64,000 nucleotides of DNA from Rotaria sp. Silwood1 (Eukaryota; Rotifera; Eurotatoria; Philodinida; Philodinidae). The notes under the pieces are model-generated. The model was not told the origin of the DNA, ran no database searches, and worked only from the letters and a program-made list of their open reading frames with translations. Below, in pieces: positions 32,174 through 45,600 of this stretch. Position numbers and translations under genes: made by a program. Numbering within the stretch: the stretch's first letter is position 1; the number at the start of each line of letters is the position of its first letter. The DNA lies in NCBI GenBank assembly GCA_905250075.1, contig CAJNOP010000020.1:2597705-2661704 (forward strand), read 5' to 3'.

Positions 32174-35100
32174 TTAGTCACTATCATAATGATTTTTTAT
32201 TGTTTTTGATGACGCTTGTTTGGGTTTGCTTGTTGATTTTGTTGTTGATGATGATGGTCTAGTAGCACGATGCGATGCAGGCGGTCTTATATCCTTCTTT
32301 TGATAATCAATTAATTCTCTTGCAAAGATTCGAATAGCACGTCGTTCATCTCGACTTCGTAATGTTTCAATCCAATAGTCTTTACATGAACGACGACAAT
32401 TTGGTAATGTATTTTCTATAATACTTTCTCGTAATATTTGTTCAAGAAAAGGAAATTTAAGATATTCATAATCGAATTCACCTAGACATTTTAAAATACG
32501 CTAGAAAAAATCAAAATTCATATAAATTATGAATTATTTTTAAAAACAATATCATTATTTATAAACTTACAGTAATACGTAAATAATTATGAGATGATGT
32601 ATTTAAATTACGAAAACGTGATTTATAATGATCATCAGGTAAACGACGTATTTCACCCGTTTTTTCATCGACTAATTGAAATCCATAAAAATCAAGCCTA
32701 CAAAAAAAATTAATAGAACATGTCAATTTATAAAATTTATTTGTTTAGAAAATTAAATTCAAAATTGAAATTCTTTTCTTTTGAATGATAACAATTACAA
32801 TGGTTTTTAAACTTACATGAGTTTATAAGATGTTAATATTCGTTTTAGTGCTTTTTCATCTTTTTTAATTAATTCAATTTCATGTTTTTGTAATGGCTCA
32901 GCAGAATAGTTAAGACCTTGTTCTTGTAATGGAAATAACCATTGAATATAACCATGATGAAATTCTAATTTACGATAATCACCAAACCATTTTTGATGTA
33001 TGTTATCAATAAAATCTCCATCAGGATGAGAAGCTATTTTATTCGTATAAAAATTATAATTATCTTTTATTCTTGAATTTTGTCGTGCATCTGGATAACC
33101 ACTACGATATTCGGCTATATCACGTTGAGCCCATGATGAATATCTTGAGTTTTCCTCGCCATCCGAATCATCAAAACGGAGACTAAGTCGAGATGAAGCA
33201 AGTGATGATCGTGTCATATGAACAGGTGATTTATTAGTAGCTTTATTTTCATAATCGTCATCGTCACTCATGGATGGCATAGAATTGTTTGATCTTGGTC
33301 GATTAATAGAGTTAGTATTTGTTTTAGGTGTCTGAAAATAAAACAATTGTTTTATTAGCTATAACTATTAGTTAGTGTCTACTTTTTGTTCTTTATTCGT
33401 TTGTTGAGTATTGTCAGTTTTTTCTTTGGTTGTAGGATCATTCTCTGTTTTCTTTGCTTTTTTTGTACTTTCTAAATATATAAATCAAAGGAATATCACC
33501 AATTATAAAAATACTCATTTATCAATATTACCATTGGATGGCATGTCTTCTTTTGCCGATATACAACCTATAGTTAGTCGAAAAAAAAATTCGACATTTC
33601 AATGTAGTGAATCTTAATTTATTTGATATGAAAGTATTAGTTTTTCATTGTATCAAACTATTTGTGTTAGAATTAAATGAACAATTATGATTATATTTGG
33701 TGAAATATTTTTGAAATTTACAAAATTTATTACGTTCTAAAGATGAATCTATTTTTGATAACTATAAGGTGACAGCAGTGCGAAAATGGAGTCAACTATT
33801 TTTGACGTGTTTTTGTCAAAAGTGAATAGAGCTCGTCGATTTACCAACAAAAGTGTTATTTTTGACACATTTAGATGATCTTTTCGCAGTGAAACTTAGG
33901 AAAATTAGATTTATAACAAATTAACAAAGTCTATGTAAATTGAAATTAATCAAAAATATTAAATCTCAGTAGCCTCAATATTTATTGGACTTTGTTTTTT
34001 TTTTCATTTCGCTCAGCATCTATTTAAGAAAAAAATATAGGCATGCTTTTTGAAAAATATTGTTTGATTGTTGACAAACTCGATTTGTCGATATGATAGT
34101 GAAAAAATCGCAACAATAGCTTCGTATTCAGTAATATTCACGATCAAAAATTCAGTTTTAATAGAAACGAATATTATCATGTTCAGAATGAGCACAAATC
34201 TATATCGAATAGAATAATCAATATTTAAGACTAATTTTCCTTCAATTTCGACCTTAAAGCAGCTATATGTTGAAACTAACAATGATAGGATGGAAGTACG
34301 AAAATTTGACGAAAACTACTTTTAAATGTATAGTATACTATTTGATGTAGATTTTTATGCTCATCGTGCATAGAATATTTACTTCTTTTGGAAGTAAAAT
34401 GCTGATCGTGAAAATCTCTGAGTACGAACCCATTTTTATGTTCTTTTTGCTGTAAAACGAAAAAACCAATTTTCTCAGCAATCGAATAATATTTTTCAAA
34501 GATATGCATATATTATTTTCTAGCTACATGACGATTTGACAACAAAAAGAATTCGGGTAGATATTGAGGTCACCAAGATTTGATACGCTTGGCATATATC
34601 AATTTTTTGTAGGTTTTTCTAATATGTTTAAACTTCTCAAATTTCGAATCACCAAAACTTTATATTAAACCAATTACAATTAAATACTAGAAAAGAATAA
34701 TCAAAATTTTACAATGAAATAATCTATGCAAATCAACCTAATTTAAAAAATAGATTTTATTGTTGAAAACCGAAGAATTTATAATTAATCGACTAATAGA
34801 CATTGTATTATAAATGTAAAGCCTACAATTAAATCATTACCAATTAAAAGATACAGAAATTACGAATACTTCCTATCAAAGACATGTTAATATACTAGTT
34901 TAAAATTCTTTTCTCAAAATCTTGATATTCATCTTTCGCAGTTTGTTTATTGATTATCTATTTACTCATCTTGAGATAGATTTAAACAAAATACTATTTA
35001 TATTACGCTTTTCCTTTGAAAAAGTAAAATGTCTATATCGAACATTCATTCATTACAAATGATTGTTCACAGAATATATTCGTGAAAAGCTTATGCAATC

Positions 35101-35395
35101 ATTAATTTGTTAATAAACGAATATAGTACGTTTAGATATTCATGTATTAACAAAACAAAGCAACATGTGAAGAAGACATCACAAAAAATATACCCATTTC
35201 AGTATTCGTAGATCCTAAATATCTAGTAAAATTCAGAAACAGTTATATAATTATGTTAATAAACAAACCTTCGGATGGCTTTGGCTCCTCTGGTAATCTC
35301 TTTTTTCCACCACCAGGTATGTCGTCCTTAGTTTTTATATCGTTTTTGCTATCGTCTTCACATTGCATAGCTTCAATTAATCCATCATGGTCCAT
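32174..35395 (-). CDS. OGFR: Opioid growth factor receptor-like protein
   Basis: Six exons on the minus strand: 35269-35395, 33532-33567, 33383-33471, 32817-33331, 32571-32697, 32174-32500. They total 1221 nt, encode 406 aa and keep phase throughout. The N-terminal part is Lys/Asp/Ser-rich and low in complexity. The conserved OGFr domain spans exons 4-6: FYTNKI, DGDFIDNIHQKWFGDYRKLE, HHGYIQWLFPLQEQGLN, KHEIELIK, then LDFYGFQL and HNYLRI. The C-terminus is basic and Ser/Thr/Lys-rich. In vertebrates OGFR is a perinuclear/nuclear receptor for met-enkephalin that restrains proliferation, and invertebrate function is unknown. Intron 1 is 1.7 kb and contains a small repeat, and further small exons there cannot be excluded. 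The 36-nt exon 2 is supported by phase alone. Confidence 0.88.
33776..33891. repeat. Short inverted-repeat element in OGFR intron 1
   Basis: The left end CAGTGCGAAAA and the inverse of the right end (CACTGCGAAAA) face each other 116 bp apart, with TTTTTGAC motifs repeated inside. It is a possible small MITE with no clear target duplication. Confidence 0.4.
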
Positions 35396-35639
35396 ATATA
35401 CCTATCTAAAATTAAAAATAAATCAATCATAAGCTTTTCAAGTTATTTGATCCATGATGAACAAAATGTTCTAATAAGAATTCTACAATATAAATAATAA
35501 ATGTTATTTCTAATCATGATAGTTCTTCATTATAACTAAACCAAAATAAATGAGTGATCAACAAATCAAAAAATTATTATGATAGGAAATTTTTCGACTT
35601 AACAAAGAAAATCAATTGTTTTACAAGACAATACCACCT

Positions 35640-36485
35640 TTAATCATCTTTTTTCTTATCAATTAATGTATAAACATCATTTCGTTGTTGGGATAAATAT
35701 GGTAATTGTTTTCTGATTGTATTTAAATGTTCAAGATCAATATCTCCATATATAATTTCTTCATTCATTTCACATTTACTGATTATTGTTCCCCATGGAT
35801 CAACTAATGTTGTATGTCCCCATGATTTATAATCTGCTTGTTCATCATGTGCTGGACTAATACCAGCAACATACATTTGATTGTCAAGTGCACGTGCACG
35901 TAATAATAATTCCCAATGTGCTGGACCTGTAGTCATATTAAATGCTCCAGGATAAAGAAGAACATGACATTGGCGGTTTGAATATAAAGATGCCAAAGAT
36001 GGAAAACGAAGATCATAACAAATAGCAACGCCAATACGATACTGTTGATCAATATCAAATGTAAATAATTGTTGACCAGGTGACAATGCATCACTTTCTT
36101 TAAAAGTTATTTTACCTGGAATATCAATATCAAATAAATGTATTTTACGAAATTTTCCTAATAAATTTCCATTCGGATCAAAAATAGTTGATGTATTATA
36201 AAGTTTTTCACCCTCACATTCAGGTATTGAGCCACCAACAAGATAAGTATTTGTTTGACGTGCACATGCACTTAATGCTTGAGTCGTTTCACCATTAGGT
36301 ATTGTTTCAGCATATTGAGAAAAATATTTAACACCATATGGACTATTCCATATTTCAGGTAAAACAATAAGACGTGCCCCATTTGATGCAGCTTGCCGGA
36401 TCAAATCACAAGCTCGAGTTATATTTTGTTGTTTTGATTGCGAACTAAGAAATTGTATTAAAGCAATTTTTAATTTTGACGTCAT
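35640..36485 (-). CDS. NIT2: Omega-amidase / nitrilase family member 2
   Basis: Single-exon 281-aa protein, close to the human enzyme (276 aa). It hydrolyses alpha-ketoglutaramate or alpha-ketosuccinamate to the keto acid and ammonia, clearing products of glutamine and asparagine transamination in cytosol or mitochondria. The nitrilase catalytic triad is visible: Glu44 in VLPEIWNSPYG, Lys114 in FRKIHLFDID and Cys156 in AICYDLRFP. Other family signatures are PGAFNMTTGPAHWELLLRAR and SWGHTTLVDPWG. No signal peptide is evident. The gene is intronless, unlike its neighbours. It starts 209 bp from the EDRF1 ATG on the opposite strand, and its stop lies 244 bp upstream of the OGFR start. Confidence 0.96.
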   Translation of the reverse strand: MTSKLKIALIQFLSSQSKQQNITRACDLIRQAASNGARLIVLPEIWNSPYGVKYFSQYAETIPNGETTQALSACARQTNTYLVGGSIPECEGEKLYNTSTIFDPNGNLLGKFRKIHLFDIDIPGKITFKESDALSPGQQLFTFDIDQQYRIGVAICYDLRFPSLASLYSNRQCHVLLYPGAFNMTTGPAHWELLLRARALDNQMYVAGISPAHDEQADYKSWGHTTLVDPWGTIISKCEMNEEIIYGDIDLEHLNTIRKQLPYLSQQRNDVYTLIDKKKDD

Positions 36486-36694
36486 TGTGCTTTGTGTTTT
36501 AGATGAATATGTTGAGCAATACCACTAAATAATTGTTTCTTTCTTCAAAAATGAAATATCTTGTGACATCTAGTCGTGTAAACAATTGGTTGCTAAATTG
36601 ACGTGTAGAAGTCATATTTGTTTCGTACGATCGAACGCGAAGAAAAAATGAAAGAACGTCTCATTTTAGATTTTTACACGACATTGATTGCATC
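36486..36694. promoter_or_regulatory. Divergent promoter space between NIT2 and EDRF1
   Basis: Only 209 bp separate the two opposed start codons, so both promoters must lie here or overlap the first codons. No TATA box is evident in either direction, as is common for bidirectional housekeeping promoters. Confidence 0.55.
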
Positions 36695-39600
36695 ATGGAT
36701 GAATCTTCTTCATCATCATCAAGTCTTGTTTCAATTACTTCACCATCAACAGTACCTTATATTAAATGTAATTTTTTAGATAAAAATACAGGTAATTTAA
36801 TGATGATTTCTTTCGTTTCTTGTTAATTGAGTATGATATTTTTAGATCTAAATGAAAAACCTGTATGGAATAATGAAATGGCTTTATTACTTTCATATTG
36901 GCTTCAACAAAGAGCCAATCATGATGATATTTTTGGAAGGTTTGTGGAAAAAATATAACTTGTTTTCATTTGAATATACATTTTTATTGATCGTTCATGT
37001 TAAATATTAAAAATTCTGAAAAGCAGAAAGAAAAAATTCAATTCTATAGACTATTGTCATAAAATGCAACAGTCTCTATCGCAAAAGTCTTTGCATAAAT
37101 GTTGATTCGTTTTTATAGAATTTAAAATTAAGCGTAGTATTTAAAAGAATCTCTCCAACTACAAAACGTTCTTTTTTGTTCTAGATTTTGAGAGAAAAAT
37201 TCCCTTTAAAGATTTTTAAATTCTTGATAAAACTGTCAGATTTAGAAAATTTATGTTTTTGACAAAATGTTGTCTAAATAGTTATTACACCATCGTTTAT
37301 AATGCTTTATTCTAGAATATTTTACAAAAAAAAAGATGATGAAAGGAAAAAATTTATATGATGTTTATAATCATGTTTGTAAGCAGTCGAAAAATGAACA
37401 AAGATCTCTTTAGCGGACAGCTATAATGTATGAAAAGTTAAAATTTAAATTTCTGGTTTTATATTGTAGAGTAAACACTTTTTTTTAAATGAGACGTCGA
37501 CGAGTTTTATTTTAGATATGCTTCAATTCATTACAGTTTTACGAAACGTTATGAATAGATTAAGACAATGTTTTACAACATATGTGGTGTCCAGAAAGTA
37601 ACTAAACAAAGATTATTTGGTATTCCTATAGCTGGTGTTCCACCGTATATGCAAAATCAACTTTGTAACTGAGATTTTCTCAATGGAAAAGCACTTTTCC
37701 GTTTCAATCCTCTACCTTCACACACACGGTGCTGTATTACCGAGAAAAACCAGAAAAGTGCTGTTCCTTTGAGAAAATCTCAGTTACAAAGTTGATTTTG
37801 CATATACGGTGGAACACCAGCTAGAGGAATACCGATTATTTTGAATATCTTTGCCATATTTCAACCTTATATACTGATATTTTTACTGCTTATAAACAAG
37901 TGTTCATAGTTCATCTTTATTAGAGAAACATGCTCAAAATTTGATTTTAAGTAGTACAACTGATTTCAACAAAGATCTGCAACATTTCACCAGTTATAAA
38001 AAATTAGTATTGTAGTTTTGTCAACGAATTCTTGCTGTTTATGGTTGGAAGTTTTATATTATACTGACTAACACAACATGTATCTGTAGTATACATATGA
38101 GTCCGTCCGGTTGGTTCCAGATCCGAAAGTTTTCGACTTCGCAGGCTTCAAATTCCGAGCGACACTAATCTGAAGAATCAATCAAAAAAATTAGATGTCG
38201 TTTATTTTTGTCTAAGAAAATAAATATATTGTTTTTTCATAACTTGTAAAAGTTTACAGTTCTTTGTTGAAGTAAGTTGTAAATATTTTAAAAATGATTC
38301 TCTTATGAATATAAGCTATGAACACAACATTTCAGTGATAAAAATATTGACCCATATGGTAGAGATATTTAAAGTTTACTTTGTTTAATTATTTTCTGGA
38401 TACTCTTTATACCTTGACCATATATCGTTGTTTTGAATAAACAAAATTATACTATTGAATGTTTAATAAAAATTTTCTTTTCAACAAAGACTGATCACGA
38501 TTGACATAAGATAATTCTAGCTTTTGTTTTTTTTTTTGTATTCATTTAATCTGAACTTTTAATTTTAGTTTTCGTTCAGCAAATGCACATACGGATAGTT
38601 TGGGTGAGGTTGATGTTATATCAGATGCTGAGGTTCGTCTTTTTTTCACATACAAAACACATTTTTAAAATTTTTTATTTATTTATAATAGCATATAAAA
38701 AAATTACTGAAAGTTCCATTTAATAAACATAGTCAAATATCAATGATAGTACATCGTTTGGGACGAACGATACTTCTTGATGAATTTGATGTTCATTCAC
38801 ATTTATTACGTCTTGAAAAAGTATTTAAATAATCAGTGTTAATATTTTTTTCGTTTTTCTAATAAATATTATTTTAATTTAGAATGAATGGACATGGTTT
38901 CGAGATTTTTTTCTTGATACAATTCTACGCAATATTTCCGTTAAACATTTTTATAAAAAAAATAAAACACGTGATGAACTTATACGAAAAGATCGTTTAG
39001 TTAAGTTTTTATGTCAAAGGTATTTATTTTGTTTTCTTTATTTCTTTCTTTTTCTTCTATTAAATTATTTGATATTATAGTGTCGAATTACCTAAATTAA
39101 CACGTTCAACGTCTAATAGTGATGAAGCTCAATCAACAGAAACAACAACAACAACAACAACACCAAATGAATCAACAACAACTACTGCTGCAGCACTTCT
39201 TCAACAAATAAAAGACCTAGTTAATGCCAATAATAATCTTGATGATGATAATGATGACAATAAAAATTCAAATTTTACTTCATCACCATTTCAACGAACT
39301 GTCAATTGGACATTTGAAAATATGAAAATGTTAATTGGTTCAGATTTACCTATTTTTGGTGATGAACAACATCCAGCTGTTAGTCTTCGCTTGAGGTATA
39401 AGCCATTGTTCCACTTGAAAAATTGTTGTAGAAAATGGAATTGAGATATTTTTCCATGATCTCGATTATCTTTTATGTCTCTACATATGGGTCACTGATC
39501 AAGTACATCAGGACTTGACGGATACTGTCATCTCTTTTTGACTTTTTCTGGTTCTCGAAGACAGGATAACCGATTGACCTGAAATTTCGGCACCAAAAAT

Positions 39601-42600
39601 AAGAAGACACGTGTTCTTGGAAAAAACTTTGAAGTGAAGTTTTGTGGTTTCTTCTGGAAAACCCTGATTTTCATAGGGCTTCACCCTGGTACACACTACG
39701 ATATTCATCAAACTTCATCCAATTGAACTGAACATCTTTTTAGAGATAACTTAGGCTGTATCTCAGAGGTTATTTTAAGCTTTTTCAGATATTCGAGTTT
39801 TTTTTTCTTATTCAGTACTGTTCGGTGCCAACACCCGTGGTCTTGTCCTTCAGAGACCTGTAAATTCGAATGGGAAAGTCAAAAACGATAACGACCGCTT
39901 TTATCTCTGAAGGACATTTTTAAAAATCAGTAGTAAAAGCTTTAGCCCGGTGAGTTCTACCGCCTTTGACAACCCAAAGTAGTCAAAAAAGCAGTGGGTA
40001 CCCTTAAATTAGCTTCCTAGGAAATCCATAAAAGATCTCATATGAATGAATTTGCTTCAAATAATTAACTGCTGTAGTAAAAATTATATTGGGTATTTGT
40101 AAAAGATATGAAGACCCCCAAATCGAAAACTGATACCATTAATAGATAGAGCTCGGCGTGCTGATTCTAAGACCCATATTTTTGGCCAGATGAGTAACCC
40201 TACTCGATTTAGGTATATCCTGAAAAATATTAGCCTTTTATATGCTTGCATAAGAAAAATAGCAGGGACCTACTTTTTCAATTTTAAGTCCTATAATTGA
40301 ATTTTGGCATATATTCGAAATTCGATTAGAAGGCTTAAAATTGAAAAAGTAGGTCCCTGCTATTTTCCTTATGCAAGCATATAAAAGGCTAATATTTTCA
40401 GGATATACCTCAATCGAGTAGGGTTAGTCATCTGGTCAAAGATATGGGTCTTCGTAGGTCTTCGTAGAATTAGTTCGTCGAGCTCTATCTACTAATGGTA
40501 TCAGTTTTCGATTTGAGTGTCTTCATGGGTCTTCGCATCTTTTACAAATACCCAATTATATTAGTTTGATTTGTTAAACTTGCATAACTAACTATAACTG
40601 AGATTTGGATAAAATTTTAAATTATATCAAAGTAGAGAAATTCAATCATTTGTAAACGTAAAGTAAATCTGTTTTTTTTTATTGAACTTTTTAAAATTAA
40701 AGTAAATTTTTTTTTGTAATTTCAGAGATATGAATAAACCCATAAATGTTTTAACCGGTATTGATTGTTGGCTTGATAATTTAATGTGTAATGTTCCTGA
40801 ATTGGCAATGTGTTATCATGTTGATGGTATTGTTCAATCATATGAAATAATTAAGACAGAAGATATACCTTATCGCGAGGGTTGTCAATTTCCACCGAGC
40901 GTTATTCGTGATTTAGCAACTAATCTTCTTTCATTTCTTAAAGCAAATGCAACCAAAGAAGGACATACATATTGGTTATTTAAAGGTAATATTCAGTTTT
41001 TATTTCAAATAATTTTAAAAAAAATCATGGTTTAGGTCCGGATGATGATATTGTTAAATTATATGATTTAACAAGTTTATGTGAAACAGATCGTGATGAT
41101 AATCCATATACATTACCAGTTGCTACATTACTTTATAAAATGGCACATAATATTGTATTAAACTCTGATTACGAAACACGTTTAAAAGAATCTGGTACCA
41201 TACGTACATTACTTAAACATTGTTTAGATATGCTTGATCCAGAAAAATTTCCTGAATATTATTGTGCTGCTGCATATATGATGTCGGATTTATTTATTGA
41301 TGATAATATTACTGAACGAAATTGGACAAATGATGAAAATGATATATCAGAGTCAGAATTATTTAAAGATACTGTAAGGAAATTTTTTTTCGCTTTGTTT
41401 TTACGATTTTTATTAATTATTTTTTTTTAGTTATCCTTTGAAAAAGAAAAAGAATCAGTTACATTTGCTTGTGTTGATATTAAAACACTTGTACAATCTC
41501 AACAACATCGTTTTCATAAAAACCTCGATGTACCACGTCTTGGTCCAATTCATGGTAATCTTGATGGACGAGCTAGAGAAGCATTGACATATTTAGTTGC
41601 GGTAAGATCATTGATTCATATTTTCCAATCGAAGATTTCTATAGAAAATAAATGATTTTTTGCAAAGATCAATAAACAGTACATATATATTTAATATTCT
41701 CTTAGACTAGAAATCAAATTTCTATCAAGAACATTAAATTAATGAATCGAATCAATTATATTCAGCGCTACTATAGCTGATATACAGAACGAAGACTAGA
41801 AGAATTCCTGACATGATTGAAGAATGCTATTGTTCTTCTAATCTTGGGAAAATTTTAAATGTCTTGAATAGAGTTTATGAATAATTTTAATTTCTCTTCG
41901 AAATTCTGAGTCTGTATATAATGAACATATATTTATAAGAATAGTCAAAAGATAAGTTTTAAATAGTTATAAAAATTATGTATTATATATTTTGAATTTT
42001 CAAGTTGCCTTCCAAAAAGTTTTCCCTTATGGTCCTCCTCAAAAATTGATCTTGGGCCACGTGCATTTCAATCCCATGATGTTGTCTAAAAGATGTCGTT
42101 CAACAAACAAAGGTCAAAAATAGCTCATTTAGAAATCTACAATGTTTCTGTCGATCATCATTCTATAGATTTAATTTCTTTCTTTTATTTGATAGACCAT
42201 GTCAGACTGTAATGTCTGGCAGAACCCTTTTGTTTTATTTCTTACTTTAATTATAAAAAAAGGACATTCCCATTTCACATTCTCTTTCAAACAAAAAACA
42301 AAAGATTTCTCACTTTTTTTGAAAATAACACATTTTTCAAGTATATGATAATATAAATCATAAGAAAAAAACGAGATGCTAAATAAAAGGCCATGTTGCT
42401 TATGCAAGATCAAGCTTTGGATCTCTCTTCCAATACATTTATCTCTATTTCAATTTATTTGACTTTCATTTGAGGAGGAGGGTCTTAAGACACTAAGTCA
42501 CTTACGAAGAAAACTTACTTCATGAAACTATGGTATCTATATTAGAATATAATATAGTACATTCTAAACATCAACCTTCAGGGTTGATATATAGCAAAAT

Positions 42601-45600
42601 TCAAAATGACTCTAAGATAAATAACTATTATTTGTTATATATTTTAATTCTGCTCGAGAAAGAAAGCATCGTTATTAAATCATTATTATTTTTATAGGCA
42701 CTACGTAGTAATGCAATTTATCGTCAAGCACAAGCAAGTACAACTTCGAATGAAAAAGAACAAACATCCGATGAAATTGATCAAAAATCTACAGTGATTG
42801 TTCCATTACCTTATCAAACAACACGAAATTCCACAAAAATTTTAATTGATAGTAAAAATCGTTTAACATGTGATCAACGTTTAAAAGCAATTATTTTACA
42901 TAAAGCAGCATCAGCTTATTTTTGTCTTGTTGATCGATGTGAACAAGATCGAAATTATGGATCTTGTTTACGTTATCTTCGTTTAGCACTCAATTGTTAT
43001 AGTAAGAATTCGTTTTGATTTTATTTCTTTGTTTATTTTTCTATTTTAATTTAAGGTGCCGAATTTAAACTTCAATCAATGCAATCAAATAATAATAATA
43101 TTGAATGTAAAAGATTATTATCATATATAATGAGTATAGCAGGTGATTGTCGTTTAATGATCTCACATGTAACATCAACAGAAGATTTTGAGAAATTTCG
43201 TGAACAATATCAAATTATGAATGACATTGATTGTGATATTCAAAATGTTATTGATGAAGTAGGAATAGATGAACATTCTTCAGGTAAATTATTTATGATT
43301 GCTTTATTATTTTTGTTTTTATTAAATGAATATTGTTTTCTTTTTTCTTGAAGAATTTTCTTGGGTATATGAATTAACACCAATTATTGAACGTAATCTA
43401 TCTGCAAGTGCACATGCTTATGAATATGCAATTAATATAGTTCAAAATCTTGGTGATCATGATAAACAACGTCTTCATTTATTAAAAAAACGTTTAGGTA
43501 ACGTTAGAAATGAAATGGGTGTGTATTGGATGAATCAATGTGCTCAAGCATTAAAAACTTCAGATCAAGAAACAACCAAAGTAAGATTTCAAGATTTTTT
43601 TTTAAAACTCCTTTTTTTTTGAATTTAATTTAATTGTCTTTAAGGATATAAAAGATTTATTTCGAAAAAGTTTTGAAAATTTTGATGCTGGTATTCATGC
43701 ATTTGAAAAAATTAATGATATATCAAATGTTGCATTATTACATTCAAATCTTGGTCGATTAATGAGATATTATGCACAATATTATGTTCCATTAATTGAT
43801 GGTATTCGACAAGAATTTTCACAACAAGAACGACAAAGTTATCATAAAGCTTTTGATTATTATCTTCGTGGATTAAAATTAGTTGAAAGTCGTTCAGATT
43901 TATTTGAAATTTATCGTACATTATCATGGGAGTTATCGAATGGTTATTTTGCAATGGCAATATCACTTCAAGATTATGCACCATTGAGTACAACATCCCA
44001 AGAAGATGTAAGTAATTCAAAAATAAACTTAGAAATTATTATTTAAACATTTTGAAATGAATTAAGTGCGATTCAATATTGTAATTGTGACTACTTAGGA
44101 ATAATCTATGCGAGAATAATTGGTAGGACAGAATATAGGAAGTGCAAATCTATGGTTTCTAGACTTAGATCCAGAAAGAAAATAAATTTTTCAAAGCGAA
44201 TATAAATCTGAAACGAGGCCGCTTCTGAATAAATTGTAAGGCAAGCATATCAAGTCAAATAATGAATAGAAGTCGATCAACTTTCAGTTTAAAGCGTTTC
44301 TCTGATAGAAACTGAACTGCTCAGTTTTTTTTCTTCTGTTTTGGGAACAGCATTTCAGTAATAAAAAAATTTTTGGACAAACCAGAGAATGTTTTCAACG
44401 AAACTTTAGATCCGAACTGGAACTGAACTTGTCAACTTCTGAGAATGACAGAACAAGATTTTGTGATTTGATCTGAGATTATTATCAAGCATGGATCTAC
44501 CGGAGTTTTGCTTCTTTCTATAGGTGATAAAGACCTGTTTTTATTCTTCCTAAAAACAAAACGTTCTATCTTTTTCATCTTAGCCTCTCACGAGGAATCG
44601 TACCCCTAGTGTTCGTTCGAGATTATACTCAGATGATAGATTAGGATAAGTAATGTCAAAGTCTAATATGATTCACTTGTCTGAGCCTTTGTTCTTGATA
44701 TATTGAATTTTTACTAGTTTTTCTTTCACTGAAATCAGTGATACTCTTCATATCAACATGAAAATTCAATTTTGAGTCTCGATTTCAAACTTTGCACAAA
44801 TGAAGCTCTGAATGAGATTACTTCATTGCGAAAGTTTCACTGATATTTGTACGCTCTAGTATGAGACATGAGTGATAATAACTATCTAATAAAAAAGGCC
44901 GTCATTCTGCTTATAATAGTATCTTGGGATATGAAGCACTAAAGTCACTGAAACTTTCCTAATAAATTAGTATGATTGAGAGTTTTTCAAGTCGAAACTA
45001 GAAATTTAATATTTCAAGAACAAATATTCATACAAACGAGTCACCTAGGACTTTCATGGTACTTACCATAGCCTATCATCTGAGTATAATCTCGATCAAA
45101 AAGCAATCGGATATTTTCTTGTCAATTAAGCATAACACTATTGAAAGAAACGGGTCATTTGATACGTAAATTTTCGAAATAACGCTTGTTTTCTATACGA
45201 GTAATCTATTATATTTCCATCCAAATTTATTGTATTAAATGATATTTTATTAATTAATTTTGAAGTCATGTTGATCAATTCAATTTTAAATAGAAATCAA
45301 GCTTCATTTTTATTTTGTTTTTATAGGTTGAAAAAGAAGTTATTGAATGTATGACACGTGCATTAAAATATCTCGAAGTAGAGCTTCATTGTCCATCATC
45401 AAATCGTTATTCTCTAGCAAAATATCGAGCTGGTACAATTCATCATCGATTAGCTTCATTATTGCATAATGCTTTTCGTACAGAAGTATGTTAAAAACTT
45501 ATTTCATTTTCTTCTTTTTTTTTTGTTTCTGATTATTTTTTTTTTCTTTCTTTTTTAAGGAAAGTAAAACTCGTCGAAAACATTTACGTTCATTAGCTTC

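Noticed and set aside
39842-39916. Short inverted repeat TGTCCTTCAGAGAC in EDRF1 intron 6
   Set aside because: Only about 12 bases per arm with no flanking duplication, so not claimed as an element.
42026-42490. Possible inverted repeat in EDRF1 intron 9 (GGTCCTCCTCAAA against its inverse)
   Set aside because: The arms are only about 15-20 bases with gaps, too weak to separate from chance.
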